Shown here: piece by piece, positions 42,840 to 51,751 of the stretch
Layout of the letters: the number at the start of each line of letters is the position of its first letter
Numbering within the stretch: position 1 is the first letter of the stretch
Origin: an uncultured Pseudomonadota bacterium
GTDB taxonomy: Bacteria > Pseudomonadota > Alphaproteobacteria > RF32 > CAG-239
Length of the DNA: 64,000 nucleotides
Assembly (NCBI GenBank): GCA_902788365.1
Contig: CADAJN010000003.1
Span: 163,602 to 227,601 of the forward strand
Direction: 5' to 3'
Program-made: the position numbers and the translations under genes
The notes under the pieces: generated by a model
Seen by the model: only the letters and a program-made list of their open reading frames with translations
What the model was told of the DNA's origin: nothing
The model's database searches: none

Positions 42840-43414
42840 AATTTGATATAGCCGGATAGAAAGAAAAGCTCCTAAACGGCGCGGACATTAACGAACCGGA
42901 TGAAACGGGGCGCACTGCACTGGAACAGGTAATTTTAGATGATAATATAAGTGCTGTTGAGTTTTGTATTAAACAAGATGCGGATGTTAATCTTAATAAC
43001 AAACCGATGTTTTTGGCTGCAGATTACAGTAAAAAGCCAGAGATGATAGAATTGCTGGTAAAAAGCGGAGCCGATATTGATGGCAGAGGCAAAGATGAAA
43101 TGACTCCGTTGATGTGTGCTGTATTAGGATTTATCAATGATAATTATGATGTTGTAAAAAAAATGATAGATTTAGGCGCAGACCTCAATGCCAGAGATAA
43201 CAATGGAGATACACCCCTGTTTATGGCGGCGTATGGAAATAAAAATCCTGAAGTTATAAAAGCATTACTCAAGTATGGGGCAGATGTGAATATACGTGAT
43301 GATAGCGGTAAAACGGCATTAGAATACACTTATAAAAATTACAGAGCAAGAAAGATATTATTGCATTATAAAGAACAGATTAACCGTATTGACAAGCGGA
43401 AAATAATAAAATAG
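42827..43414 (+). pseudogene. Ankyrin-repeat protein interrupted by an amber codon
   Basis: From the ATG at 42827 (AAAAGGAC ribosome-binding site) the frame runs through MGKIKFDIAG, a TAG at 42857-42859, and then continues open to 43414. The remainder has four ankyrin repeats (LLVKSGADIDGRGKDEMTPLM, MIDLGADLNARDNNGDTPLF, LLKYGADVNIRDDSGKTALE). A TGG to TAG change would explain it. Either the gene is recently broken, or translation restarts at an internal start such as 43007. Other genes here use TAG as a normal stop, so recoding is unlikely. Confidence 0.75.
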
Positions 43415-43441
43415 GTTTTGGATAACAAGGAGATAACAGCT

Positions 43442-44365
43442 ATGGGTAAAAAAATTTCTGACATTAAAGATTTAAGTATTACAGAATGTTTAGTAGATAA
43501 TTGCATAAACGATTCAGGTGGAAATTTTTGGAATAATTTTAGTGAATTGAATGTTGATGATGTAAAATCAAACGGTTACTCTGTATATTACAATTCAAAG
43601 TATTCTGATAAAAGATCTTTACCAGACCCTGATGCATGTAGCGAAAGACTGTATGAATTTCATGGTGTTTTATGGGAAAAGCAGAGAAAACAAACGGAAT
43701 TTTTAAATCTTAATATTCCTCAGATTGTAATATGTCAAAAAAGTATCTGGTTTAAGTTGAATAGTAAAAATATAACTTTGGGCAGTGATTCTATAATGAA
43801 TATTTATTGGCACAGAACATCTGGAGATATGCCTGAAATTATGAAAAAAATTAGTCAAACTAAATCTAATTACAAGGAGTTTATTAAAGAATATCTGAAA
43901 AAAGCTAATACAATCGGCGGATTTATATTATTTCCAAGACACGCTAATTCAATCAATCAACGTCGAGGAAGAAAACCTTTTGATGATCGGTTTGACCTAG
44001 CGTTAGAATCTATTAGAAGAGCTTTTATGAATGAATCTTTTAGTAGTTATAACCCATTATTCAACATATCGGCAGAAGATAAAGATTTTTTCAGAATGTT
44101 CGGAGAAGGTAAAGCTGGCTTTGAAAAATATGCTGAGTTTTTTTGTCTGAATGGAAGTTGGGTAGAAAATGGAAAAGTTCTAAATTTGTTGTATAATGAT
44201 GAAAATAAGGATAAGACCGGAAGAAATGCTAAAACACTGGACGAATGGGACTTTAGTCAAGAACCATTACCTAATTCTGCCGAATGGTGGACATTCTACC
44301 GCAATATAATGAATCGTTTAGATGCTCGGAATGAACAAATTAAAGAAGTTATTGAAGGAAAATAA
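43442..44365 (+). CDS. Hypothetical protein (DUF6994-like)
   Basis: 307 residues from the ATG at 43442, which has AAGGAGA upstream; an extension to 43418 starts with TTG. Central motif GGFILFPRHANSINQRRGRKP, DDRFDLALESIRRAF and later FFRMFGEGKAGFEKYAEFFCLNGSW recall a DUF6994-type family (recognition tentative). The protein has no membrane segments and is more AT-rich than the genes before it. It is followed 2 bases later by the repeat protein. Function unknown. Confidence 0.65.
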   Translation: MGKKISDIKDLSITECLVDNCINDSGGNFWNNFSELNVDDVKSNGYSVYYNSKYSDKRSLPDPDACSERLYEFHGVLWEKQRKQTEFLNLNIPQIVICQKSIWFKLNSKNITLGSDSIMNIYWHRTSGDMPEIMKKISQTKSNYKEFIKEYLKKANTIGGFILFPRHANSINQRRGRKPFDDRFDLALESIRRAFMNESFSSYNPLFNISAEDKDFFRMFGEGKAGFEKYAEFFCLNGSWVENGKVLNLLYNDENKDKTGRNAKTLDEWDFSQEPLPNSAEWWTFYRNIMNRLDARNEQIKEVIEGK

Positions 44366-44367
44366 CA

Positions 44368-44844
44368 ATGTCGCTGAAAAAAATTATTTGGTTTATCGTA
44401 AAACTACCGTTCGAAGTGCTCAAAGCCGTATTTGTTATTTTAGGCGACATAGGCGGTGCTTCTGCCGGTAATAGCAACGAGGTCAAAATAAATGACTATC
44501 ATACCGGACAAACGCTGTATATTATATCTGCAGGTCGTGTGCTTGATTATCGCACAGGTATAGCTCTTTATGAGCTGAAAGATAATCGTTTTGAAGATTA
44601 TAAAACCGGCATAGCACTTTATGCAATCAAAGATAATCGCATAGAAGATTACCGGAGCGGACAATTTTTATACGAAATCAGAGATAATTATATTGAAGAT
44701 TATCGAAGCGGCCGGATATTATATCAAATTAACGGCGAATATATTGCAGATTACAGATCCGGAACATATTTGTATCAGGCAGACGGAGAAATTGATTATT
44801 TGGTAATTATGGTTATTTTAATTAACGAAGGACTTTTAGGTTAA
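44368..44844 (+). CDS. Membrane-anchored 17-residue-repeat protein
   Basis: 158 residues. A hydrophobic N-terminus (about 5-27) anchors it. Residues about 46-147 are six tandem repeats of 17 residues with the pattern DYRTGxxLYELKDNRIE (D-Y-x-S/T-G-x-x-L-Y at the start of each). Such short repeats with alternating hydrophobic residues suggest a beta-solenoid or a beta-hairpin stack. It resembles repeat proteins built from a two-strand unit, but no named family was recognised. The product may be presented at the membrane, and repeat number could vary by slippage or recombination. Confidence 0.7.
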   Translation: MSLKKIIWFIVKLPFEVLKAVFVILGDIGGASAGNSNEVKINDYHTGQTLYIISAGRVLDYRTGIALYELKDNRFEDYKTGIALYAIKDNRIEDYRSGQFLYEIRDNYIEDYRSGRILYQINGEYIADYRSGTYLYQADGEIDYLVIMVILINEGLLG

Positions 44845-44861
44845 GGTTTATAATTTTGCCA

Positions 44862-45821
44862 TTATTTCTTCTTATACCAATCTTTGGGTTTGATGACCTT
44901 GACGTCGTCGCCCCAAGTGTATAAAAACCAGTCCATTTCCATTTTACCGCCGGCTTTGAATTTAACCGTTAGCGTGCCATCGGGATTGCGGATTAATTTT
45001 TGTTTTGGATGAAAAATAAAGTTTTCGGCCTCATTGGCAACGTTGGCACTAAACAGCCACTCCACCTCAAAAGGCTCCTCGTGAAACGCTCCGAAAGATT
45101 CAAGCGCATATTCATTCAAATCAAATTCGGAACTGTCAAAAATATCCGGCAGAATTTCCACGCTTTTAATACATTGCAGCGAGAAATTGTGCGCTTTGCC
45201 ATTATCATAGCCGTCACTGTGCTTGGCCACTAAATAATGATCGCGCTGACCGTATAAGAAACCGTACGGAACGAGCCTGTATGTATGGGATTTACCGCTG
45301 TTCTTAGCCTGATAAATCATTTTAATATGATGACATGATAAAATGGCCTGACGCAAGGTGTTCAAAATATTTTTATCCAGCTCAATTCGCGGCCCCGGAC
45401 GCAAAACCAGACCTTCGGATTTCATCAATTCATCGGCATCGACTTCGATTTTGGTCTTGTGCTCCGGTTTTAAGAGGTTGCGCAACTTGATTTCAATTCT
45501 GGCGAGAGTATCGGCTTTCTCCTGCAAATTGCTTTGTTTCAGGTTATCAATGGCGGTTTTGAATACGGCTAATTCTTCAGCAGAAAACGAGATAAAACTG
45601 TTCAAGCTGCGTTGCGTAATTCGCCACCGCTTGGTGCGCTCACCGGTTGCCACTTCTTCCATTTGCGGAAAATAGTTCAACAGCGCATCGCGCATACGCT
45701 CGGCAGTACGGCGTGATACATTATATTTGCGCTGAATGTCCTCCAAAGACAAACCTTCGCTGGATTCTTGCATCGCCATCGCCAAATCAAACAAATCGTA
45801 CATTTTTTCGTAATTTGCCAT
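44862..45821 (-). CDS. WYL-domain transcriptional regulator
   Basis: 319 residues. N-terminal helix-turn-helix (about 22-60: LEDIQRKYNVSRRTAERMRDALLNYF), a middle linker, and a WYL domain (about 160-240: ILSCHHIKMIYQAKNSGKSHTYRLVPYGFLYGQRDHYLVAK), ending with a WCX-like C-terminus. WYL regulators are ligand-responsive and are frequent repressors of phage-defence operons. It is divergent from the two DUF262 genes, with a short shared promoter region, so it probably controls them. Confidence 0.9.
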   Translation of the reverse strand: MANYEKMYDLFDLAMAMQESSEGLSLEDIQRKYNVSRRTAERMRDALLNYFPQMEEVATGERTKRWRITQRSLNSFISFSAEELAVFKTAIDNLKQSNLQEKADTLARIEIKLRNLLKPEHKTKIEVDADELMKSEGLVLRPGPRIELDKNILNTLRQAILSCHHIKMIYQAKNSGKSHTYRLVPYGFLYGQRDHYLVAKHSDGYDNGKAHNFSLQCIKSVEILPDIFDSSEFDLNEYALESFGAFHEEPFEVEWLFSANVANEAENFIFHPKQKLIRNPDGTLTVKFKAGGKMEMDWFLYTWGDDVKVIKPKDWYKKK

Positions 45822-45905
45822 ATCCCATATCCGTCAAATATTGTCGTATTCAGATTATATAACAAAATTTAACAAATGGTGTAATTTTTTTATATAAATC
45901 CACGG

Positions 45906-45933
45906 TTGACTTTAAGTTAATATCGGATAAACT
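45906..45933 (+). promoter_or_regulatory. Promoter of the DUF262 pair with direct repeats
   Basis: TTGACT (45906-45911), 16 bases, TAAACT (45928-45933). ACTTTAAG occurs twice (45909 and 45931), 22 bases apart, overlapping both hexamers, which could be the operator of the divergent WYL regulator. Confidence 0.5.
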
Positions 45934-45985
45934 TTAAGAATCAGGAGATGACTAATAGTGGTACAAACAAGAAGGAGAATTAGGA

Positions 45986-47263
45986 ATGAGCGAGGAGATT
46001 AAGAAACAAATCCAAGAAAATGCTCAGATTCTGAGTGTTTTTGATTTGTTGCAAAAATCTTTGCACATACCAAATTATCAACGTCCTTACAAATGGACAA
46101 TAAAAAATGTATCAACGCTATTGGAAGATATTGAACAAGCTTTGGTGGATAGTTTTCAATATAAAGATTTTAAATATAGGATAGGTTCAGTTATTTTGCA
46201 CAATAACAGAGGGAGATACGATATAGTAGATGGACAACAGAGGTGTATTTCTTTGTCTTTATTGTTGTATTGTCTGGATAATAATCAATCATGTCCTTTG
46301 TTAGAAGAAAAATGTAAATCTGATATCAGTAAATCAAACATCTATCAAAATTATCACTATATTCGTAATTGGGTTTCTACCCATGAAGATAAGAAGGATT
46401 TACTCCTTAACGCTTTTACAAATATTTTTGAATTTGTTGTTTTAGTTGTTGATAAAGAGACGGAAGCATTTCAGTTGTTTGATTCTCAAAACACTCGCGG
46501 AAAGTTGCTTAATCCGCATGATTTATTAAAAGCCTATCACTTAAGAGAAATAAATCAGGAACCTTTTGAGATGCGTAATGCTGTAAGAAAATGGGAAGCA
46601 ATTAAACCTGCTGATATACGTAATCTTTTTGAAAATTATTTATTTCCCATATTAAAATGGTCAAGAAAAGAGAAAGCTTCTGCTTTTACGGCAAAAGAAA
46701 TTGATTATTATAAAGGTGTTTCCATAAATAGCTCGTATACTTATGCAAAAAGAGTTGCAAAATCAATGAATATATTCCAAATAACCGAGCCTTTCATTGC
46801 TGGGAAACACTTTTTTGAAATGGTAGATTATTATGTACCACTTTTAGAGTACGTAAAATCTGAGGCTTATCAATTGATAGGAGTTGATAAATCAAAAGTA
46901 ATTGATCCATATAAAAATTCTACTGGTTTTATGCATGCTAAAACCTTATTTGAATGTGCTGTACTCTGTTATTATGATAAATTTCATAATTGGGATAAGC
47001 AAGCGATAAAAAATCTATTTTCTTGGGCTTTTATGCTACGTGTAGATTTAGAAGTATTACCGTTTTCAAGCATCAATGCTTATACTACGTGCCATAGTTC
47101 AGAAAGCAGATATACCAATAATATTCCTATTTTTTCGATAATAAGGAATGCCTTAAATCATAAAGAAATTGCAAATTTAGTAGTTAATATCCAACGGGAT
47201 TCAGGTAAAGCTCAGCGAGAAAAGTGGGAGACATTATATACACAAATAAAGGAGATAAATTAA
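45986..47263 (+). CDS. DUF262 protein (GmrS-like NTPase domain)
   Basis: 425 residues. The N-terminal DUF262 domain is complete: LHIPNYQRPYKWTIKNVSTLLEDIEQA, RIGSVILHNNRGRYDIVDGQQRCISLSLLLY (DGQQR near residue 80) and AFQLFDSQNTRGKLLNPHDLLKAYH. DUF262 forms the nucleotide-handling part of GmrSD-type type IV restriction enzymes and related defence proteins. The C-terminal part is helical without an HNH motif. The next gene begins at the base after its stop and encodes a second DUF262 protein that does have an HNH-type end, so the two are a functional pair. Ribosome-binding site AGAAGGAGA. Confidence 0.85.
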   Translation: MSEEIKKQIQENAQILSVFDLLQKSLHIPNYQRPYKWTIKNVSTLLEDIEQALVDSFQYKDFKYRIGSVILHNNRGRYDIVDGQQRCISLSLLLYCLDNNQSCPLLEEKCKSDISKSNIYQNYHYIRNWVSTHEDKKDLLLNAFTNIFEFVVLVVDKETEAFQLFDSQNTRGKLLNPHDLLKAYHLREINQEPFEMRNAVRKWEAIKPADIRNLFENYLFPILKWSRKEKASAFTAKEIDYYKGVSINSSYTYAKRVAKSMNIFQITEPFIAGKHFFEMVDYYVPLLEYVKSEAYQLIGVDKSKVIDPYKNSTGFMHAKTLFECAVLCYYDKFHNWDKQAIKNLFSWAFMLRVDLEVLPFSSINAYTTCHSSESRYTNNIPIFSIIRNALNHKEIANLVVNIQRDSGKAQREKWETLYTQIKEIN

Positions 47264-49174
47264 ATGAAGCAAACCGGAGAAGCATTTATTGAAGAATTAA
47301 AAGTTTATACTCCTAATAATATAAACAATCTATTTTCAGAAAATGTCAGATATATTATCCCTTTATACCAAAGAGCATTTTCTTGGGAAGACAAAGAAAT
47401 TAATCAGCTTATGGAAGATATTGATGGAATCGCCGATGATACAGATTCATCATATTGTTTGGGCTCGTTGATTGTTTATAAATTAGATGATGAATATGAA
47501 GTTATAGACGGTCAACAACGTTTAACAACTTTATTTTTAGTACTAAAATATTTGCTTGATTGGAAAAATTGTGAATATTTGACCTTTGCATATCGCCCCA
47601 CCTCAGATAATACGTTGGATACAATCGGGGCACAAGATAATTTGTTAAAAGAAAAAGACGAGGGAATAATAAAAGGATGGGATATTATTAGTGAATATTT
47701 TAAAAAACACGATAAGGAAAAATTTAAAGAAAAGTTGTCTAAAGTAAAAATATATAGAATAAAGGTTCCTCCTCATACTGATTTGAATCGTTATTTTGAG
47801 ATAATGAATACGCGTGGCGAACAATTGGAACAACAAGATATTTTAAAAGCCCATTTAATGGATTGCTTAAATGATAATGAAAAAGATATTTTTGCTTTAA
47901 TTTGGGATGCATGTGTTAATATGAATGGGTACATTCAAATGCATTTTACACCTGAGTACAGAGCTTCAATTTTTGGGGAAACATGGACTGAAAAACCGAA
48001 AAACGAGTATAATAAATTTATAAGAGCGGAATCAGGTGAAGAAAAAAAGAAAATATTAGATATTATAAATTTTGATAGTATACAAAAATTGCAAGAAGCA
48101 AACAATTACGGCGAAGATGATGATGGTAGTCAAAGATTTAGAAGTATTATTGAGGCGCCATACTTTTTAATGCATGTTTTAAAAGTTTTTCTTAATCAAG
48201 AAATAAAATCTCATGGTGATACAAAGCGTCTATTAGACGATAAAAAGCTTTTTGAGACATTTGAAGCTGTAATAAAAAAATATTATAATGGTCAAAAACG
48301 TGTTTTTTCACTGAAATTCATTAATTACTTACTGACTTGCAGGTATTTATTTGATAAATACATTATAAAAAGAGAAACTTCCGGTACGGATGAAGAAGGT
48401 GTTTGGAGCTTAAAATGCTTATGTTCCAGTGGGCAACAAAGCAAGAAGAAAGCGTATTACAAAAACACATGTTTTGCAAATCTATGGGAAAGAGAAAAAA
48501 CATATGACGAGAGACATAAGCAAATCTTAATGCTTCAAGCTTGTCTACGTGTTTCTTATACCTCGCCCAAAATTATGCATTGGATTACTGAATTATTGAT
48601 ATGGTTGTACAATAACAATAATAATATTGTAGATGTAGGGACTTTTTTGGAAAAATACATAGCAAAAGCTGTTTATCAAGATTATTTCAATAATAATAGT
48701 AACTTAAGCGATGAAGATTATTTGAAGGCCGAAGCTTTTAATGCTGGTGTTGATACTCCTCATATTGTCTTTAATTATCTGGATTATCTTCTTTGGAATA
48801 AGTATAAAAAAGCGGAAGAAAATTATAAGAATTTTACATTCGAGTATAGGAATTCAGTAGAGCACTGGTATCCGCAACATCCGTCAGAAGGAACATTCGA
48901 AAGTTGGTCACCCAAGGATGGATTGGATTATTTTGGAAACTTGTGTTTAGTTCAACGTAGGACAAATTCTAAGTTTTCCAACTTATCTCCTGAATCTAAA
49001 AAAGGGAGTTTTGGTGATACAATAAAAAATGGTAGCCTTAAATTAAGAATAATGTCTAATGAAACAATTACTAATGCAGATTGGAAAGAAAATGCCTACA
49101 AAAAACATGGCAGAGAAATGTTAGAAATTCTGAGAGAAAATGTAGTTCGTCTTATAAGTAATAATGATAATTGA
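47264..49174 (+). CDS. DUF262-DUF1524 protein (GmrSD-like, HNH nuclease)
   Basis: 636 residues. N-terminal DUF262: YIIPLYQRAFSWEDKEINQLMEDI, SLIVYKLDDEYEVIDGQQRLTTLFLVL, YFEIMNTRGEQLEQQDILKAHLM. C-terminal DUF1524 His-Asn-His-like nuclease: NSVEHWYPQHP near residue 546, followed by FGNLCLVQRRTNSKFSNLSPESK. This is the layout of GmrSD/SspE/BrxU-class enzymes that cleave modified or invading DNA using an NTP. It begins 1 base after the first DUF262 gene. The two-DUF262 pair under WYL control is a probable defence system; target specificity is unknown. Confidence 0.88.
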   Translation: MKQTGEAFIEELKVYTPNNINNLFSENVRYIIPLYQRAFSWEDKEINQLMEDIDGIADDTDSSYCLGSLIVYKLDDEYEVIDGQQRLTTLFLVLKYLLDWKNCEYLTFAYRPTSDNTLDTIGAQDNLLKEKDEGIIKGWDIISEYFKKHDKEKFKEKLSKVKIYRIKVPPHTDLNRYFEIMNTRGEQLEQQDILKAHLMDCLNDNEKDIFALIWDACVNMNGYIQMHFTPEYRASIFGETWTEKPKNEYNKFIRAESGEEKKKILDIINFDSIQKLQEANNYGEDDDGSQRFRSIIEAPYFLMHVLKVFLNQEIKSHGDTKRLLDDKKLFETFEAVIKKYYNGQKRVFSLKFINYLLTCRYLFDKYIIKRETSGTDEEGVWSLKCLCSSGQQSKKKAYYKNTCFANLWEREKTYDERHKQILMLQACLRVSYTSPKIMHWITELLIWLYNNNNNIVDVGTFLEKYIAKAVYQDYFNNNSNLSDEDYLKAEAFNAGVDTPHIVFNYLDYLLWNKYKKAEENYKNFTFEYRNSVEHWYPQHPSEGTFESWSPKDGLDYFGNLCLVQRRTNSKFSNLSPESKKGSFGDTIKNGSLKLRIMSNETITNADWKENAYKKHGREMLEILRENVVRLISNNDN

Positions 49175-49211
49175 GGATTGAAGCATATTCCTACTTTCGG
49201 AGCTGAGAGTT

Positions 49212-50177
49212 TCATTCTTCTTTCTCCTCCCAAAACAGTCCGGTGGCCCAATCGAAATGCAGTTTAATTATACCGCAAAAGCCGCCGGAATTGCGGGCGA
49301 TGATTATTTCACACAAGTCCTTAACTCCTTTGCAACGTTCTTGCCATTTCAAAAAGCGTTTTTGATATTGATCATCGGATTCTTTCTTGCGTTTTCTCGG
49401 CTCCGCAAATTGAATATAATAGCTTTCGCGGTACAAAAATATGACATTATCCGCCGCATTCTGATTGCGCATAATCCCGCGAATATCACTCATAAGCGGG
49501 TGTTTATCGGCTCGGCTTTCCAACTCCCGTTTCAACTGCGAGAGCACCACAATCGGTATGCCGAGTTTAACAGCCAATGATTTAAGTTGTAACACGATTA
49601 AACTGTAATCCTCTTTGGCTTGATATTCCTCTCCCAAAAGTTGCAGATAATCAATGATTATGCAACCGACTTGTTTTTCTATATCTAGCAACTCTTTTTC
49701 AATGCCATCGACCTCAAATATATCGGCCAGATAATAAATCGGCAATTCCTTAAACGCGCGTTCGGCTTTGCAAATTTTATCAAAATTTTCCTCCAAATCC
49801 TCACCAATGCGCAATTTATACGCCGGAATTGCAGTTTGTAAAGCAAGTAAACGATTGGCAAACAATTTCGGTGCCAAATCCAGACCAATATATACCACAC
49901 ATTTATCATCTTCGGGATTTTGTTGATGCGCCAGATAAAAACCGGCGGCGATGTTATATGCCAAATTGGCGGCCAAAGAGGTTTTACCCATAGCCGGTCT
50001 GGCGCCGATAATCGTTACTTCTCCGGTTTTTAAACCGTCTAATTTATAATCCAAGCAATCATAACCGGTAGAAATGCCACATAATTTACCCGGATTTTGG
50101 TATTTAAACTCCAGTTCTTTCACATATTCTTTCATAATTGTGGAAATATGATTGTTCGGTCTGACAACATCGCTCAT
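49212..50177 (-). CDS. DnaB-type replicative helicase C-terminal domain protein
   Basis: 321 residues, lacking the usual DnaB N-terminal primase-interacting domain. Walker A GARPAMGKTSLAANLAYN near residue 60, Walker B IIIDYLQLLG near 172, then LGIPIVVLSQLKRELESRAD and DIRG...NAADNVIFLYR, and ARNSGGFCGIIKLHFD near 300. This is an intact RecA-type motor, probably element-borne. AGGAGCAG ribosome-binding site. It is convergent with the DUF262-HNH gene. It provides the intact comparison for the degenerate paralogue at 41651. Confidence 0.88.
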   Translation of the reverse strand: MSDVVRPNNHISTIMKEYVKELEFKYQNPGKLCGISTGYDCLDYKLDGLKTGEVTIIGARPAMGKTSLAANLAYNIAAGFYLAHQQNPEDDKCVVYIGLDLAPKLFANRLLALQTAIPAYKLRIGEDLEENFDKICKAERAFKELPIYYLADIFEVDGIEKELLDIEKQVGCIIIDYLQLLGEEYQAKEDYSLIVLQLKSLAVKLGIPIVVLSQLKRELESRADKHPLMSDIRGIMRNQNAADNVIFLYRESYYIQFAEPRKRKKESDDQYQKRFLKWQERCKGVKDLCEIIIARNSGGFCGIIKLHFDWATGLFWEEKEE

Positions 50178-50384
50178 TTTCTGCTCCTATAATAAACAAT
50201 TTGCTCAAAACGATTATATTATAAGAGTATATTACGACAATTTTTGACGTGTTAATTATCTCCGACCTGATAAATACCTATAGTTGTATTCCGTTAAAAA
50301 CACCAAGCGGACTGGGAGTTCGCATTTTATGACCAAGGGACCTCGGAACCGGGGGTTTCCCTCAAAACGTGCCATATACACGAC
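50178..50384. other. Noncoding stretch before the dispersed repeat
   Basis: No gene that I trust. A short minus-strand frame (ending in ...NYRYLSGRR) exists, but its start is inside a terminator or has no ribosome-binding site. The segment near 50300-50370 is richer in G+C than its surroundings and might be part of a decayed RNA or repeat. Confidence 0.3.
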
Positions 50385-50426
50385 CAATATAAAAAAACGC
50401 CACCTTTTCAGGTGGTGTTTTTTTAT
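50385..50426. terminator. Bidirectional terminator hairpin next to repeat B
   Basis: ACGCCACC (50397-50404), loop TTTTCA, GGTGGTGT (50411-50418), with seven A before and seven T after. Position relative to repeat B is the same as that of the tRNA-Trp terminator to repeat A. Confidence 0.85.
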
Positions 50427-50460
50427 ATTGTTTTTGGGCCTCCGGTTCGAACACGGGAAG

Positions 50461-50690
50461 AAAGCGCGCGAGGATAAAAACAACCTCTAAATGTTGTTTT
50501 TACCACAAGCGGCGAAGTTTTGTTAATAAGCAAGCTAGCGTAAGCGAAGCGCGGCGAATTTACAAAACAAGTGACCGAAGCGAAGTATAGCGAGCGCAAG
50601 AGTGCGAGCTTACGAAGCAAGACCAGTGAGTAAGCGCAAGCGAGACGGGAGTATCGCCGCATAAAGCCGACGCAGCGGCGCAGATTTTTT
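50461..50690 (+). repeat. Dispersed noncoding repeat, copy B
   Basis: Matches the minus strand of 15867-16090 (GCGCGAGGATAAAAACAACCT, the AAAACAAC/GTTGTTTT hairpin, CAAGCGGCGAAGTTTTGTTAATAAGCAAG, ACAAAAC..GTGACCGAAGCGA). Just before it, TCCGGTTCGAACACGG resembles a tRNA T arm; just after it, 50707-50721 matches the 3' end of tRNA-Pro with two mismatches. Confidence 0.8.
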
Positions 50691-50832
50691 AACAAAAAAT
50701 CAAGCCAATCTCGTCGCCCCGCAGATTTTTGAAAAAAATCAAGCCAATATCAAACAAAAGCCCCAACCGCTACACTAACCGTTTGAAATAATAATGAAAC
50801 TCTTGATAAATTTATTAAAATGATCTAATATT

Positions 50833-50979
50833 GACTACGAAGAGGATGTCAAACACAGTTGGGATACTTCAATGAAAGATTCCGATTACAAAAATCATAT
50901 TATAACAATGGTCAAACCGCTGAATAACGAGACAAAAGTTACTAAATGGCAAGGACTTCCTTTAGGTTTTGTGCCATAA
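50833..50979 (+). pseudogene. Gene remnant (49 codons)
   Basis: Open frame DYEEDVKHSWDTSMKDSDYK...LPLGFVP followed by a stop, without a start codon, directly before the convergent tautomerase gene. It looks like the C-terminus of a lost protein. Confidence 0.4.
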
Positions 50980-50998
50980 TTACCGATTTTGTTTTCCC

Positions 50999-51343
50999 TT
51001 AAAACATTCCGCCGTTCCAGCCCCAAAGATCGGTCGGATGGTAAGTTACGTAAACATTCGCGCCATCAATCCCGTAATCGTTTTGCAAAATATCGCAAAT
51101 TTCGCCGGTTAAACCCTGACACGCCGATTTAGATGCCGAGCCCAGCAGTCGGATAGCGATATAAGCACCCTTTTCAAGTTTCCGCTCCGCCATATACAGC
51201 GCTTTATCGTCCTCAATATTGGCCATAATATAGGCTTTCGGCTTACCGAACGCGGCCGAAACGGCACCGGTCAGCTTCTTCTGCAGGTCATCTTTCTGGC
51301 GCTCGTCCAGTTTAATACTCATTTTTGCTTCAATATACGGCAT
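50999..51343 (-). CDS. MIF-family tautomerase, copy B
   Basis: 114 residues, differing from the copy at 31583-31927 at only six positions (e.g. SIKLDERQ versus SIKMDASQ). The catalytic Pro2 (MPYIEAK) and the WGWNGGMF tail are kept, so it should be active if copy A is. Upstream (on its strand) lie the second TGGTCAC cluster and the second 23-bp array. In copy A a J-domain gene follows; here only a gene remnant does, so the tautomerase and the repeats, not the J-protein, are the duplicated unit. Confidence 0.9.
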   Translation of the reverse strand: MPYIEAKMSIKLDERQKDDLQKKLTGAVSAAFGKPKAYIMANIEDDKALYMAERKLEKGAYIAIRLLGSASKSACQGLTGEICDILQNDYGIDGANVYVTYHPTDLWGWNGGMF

Positions 51344-51532
51344 TTTCTATCTCCTTTGTAAAAATAACATTTGCTTTAATTATCACCGCAAAATGCGAGA
51401 TGTCAAAAAGAAAAAACTTTTGATACAACATATTCATCGCCGGCGAAAAATTTAACGGGTCCTTCCCGACGATTTTTCGTATGCGGGGACGCAAGCCGCG
51501 CCGAAAATCTAGTTAAACGACTTTTTGTTTAC

Positions 51533-51636
51533 TGGTCACCCCTTTGCGGAAACCCTTATTTCATAATGCTTCTGAGCGATTGTGAAAAATTCTGGCTGGT
51601 CACTGGTCACTTTTGACTGGTCACTTTACTGGTCAC
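51533..51636. repeat. TGGTCAC heptamer cluster, copy B
   Basis: TGGTCAC at 51533, 51597, 51604, 51618 and 51630. The spacing is almost the same as in copy A (64, 7, 14, 12 bases). Confidence 0.85.
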
Positions 51637-51659
51637 CCGTGATTTTTGTTTGCAAATTC

Positions 51660-51751
51660 CACAAATTGCCAAACGAAAAAGTCACAAATGGCCGAATGGA
51701 AACTCCACAATTTGCCGAATGAAAATGTCACAAATGACCGAATTTAGATTA
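51660..51751. repeat. Iteron-like array B: four 23-bp tandem repeats
   Basis: Units start at 51660, 51683, 51706 and 51729, the last one decaying into the cargo. Same consensus and phase as array A. Confidence 0.9.

Noticed and set aside
42827..43414. TAG recoding as an explanation for the ankyrin gene
   Set aside because: Other genes in the window, such as the vWA fragment and the 56066-56560 gene, end in TAG, so amber is a normal stop here.
50285..50390. Possible tRNA or tmRNA fragment
   Set aside because: Some GC-rich complementary pieces but no cloverleaf could be folded by eye.
50256..50483. Minus-strand 75-codon frame, partly in the terminator
   Set aside because: Start in or beyond the terminator hairpin, no ribosome-binding site for either possible start, repeat-associated region.
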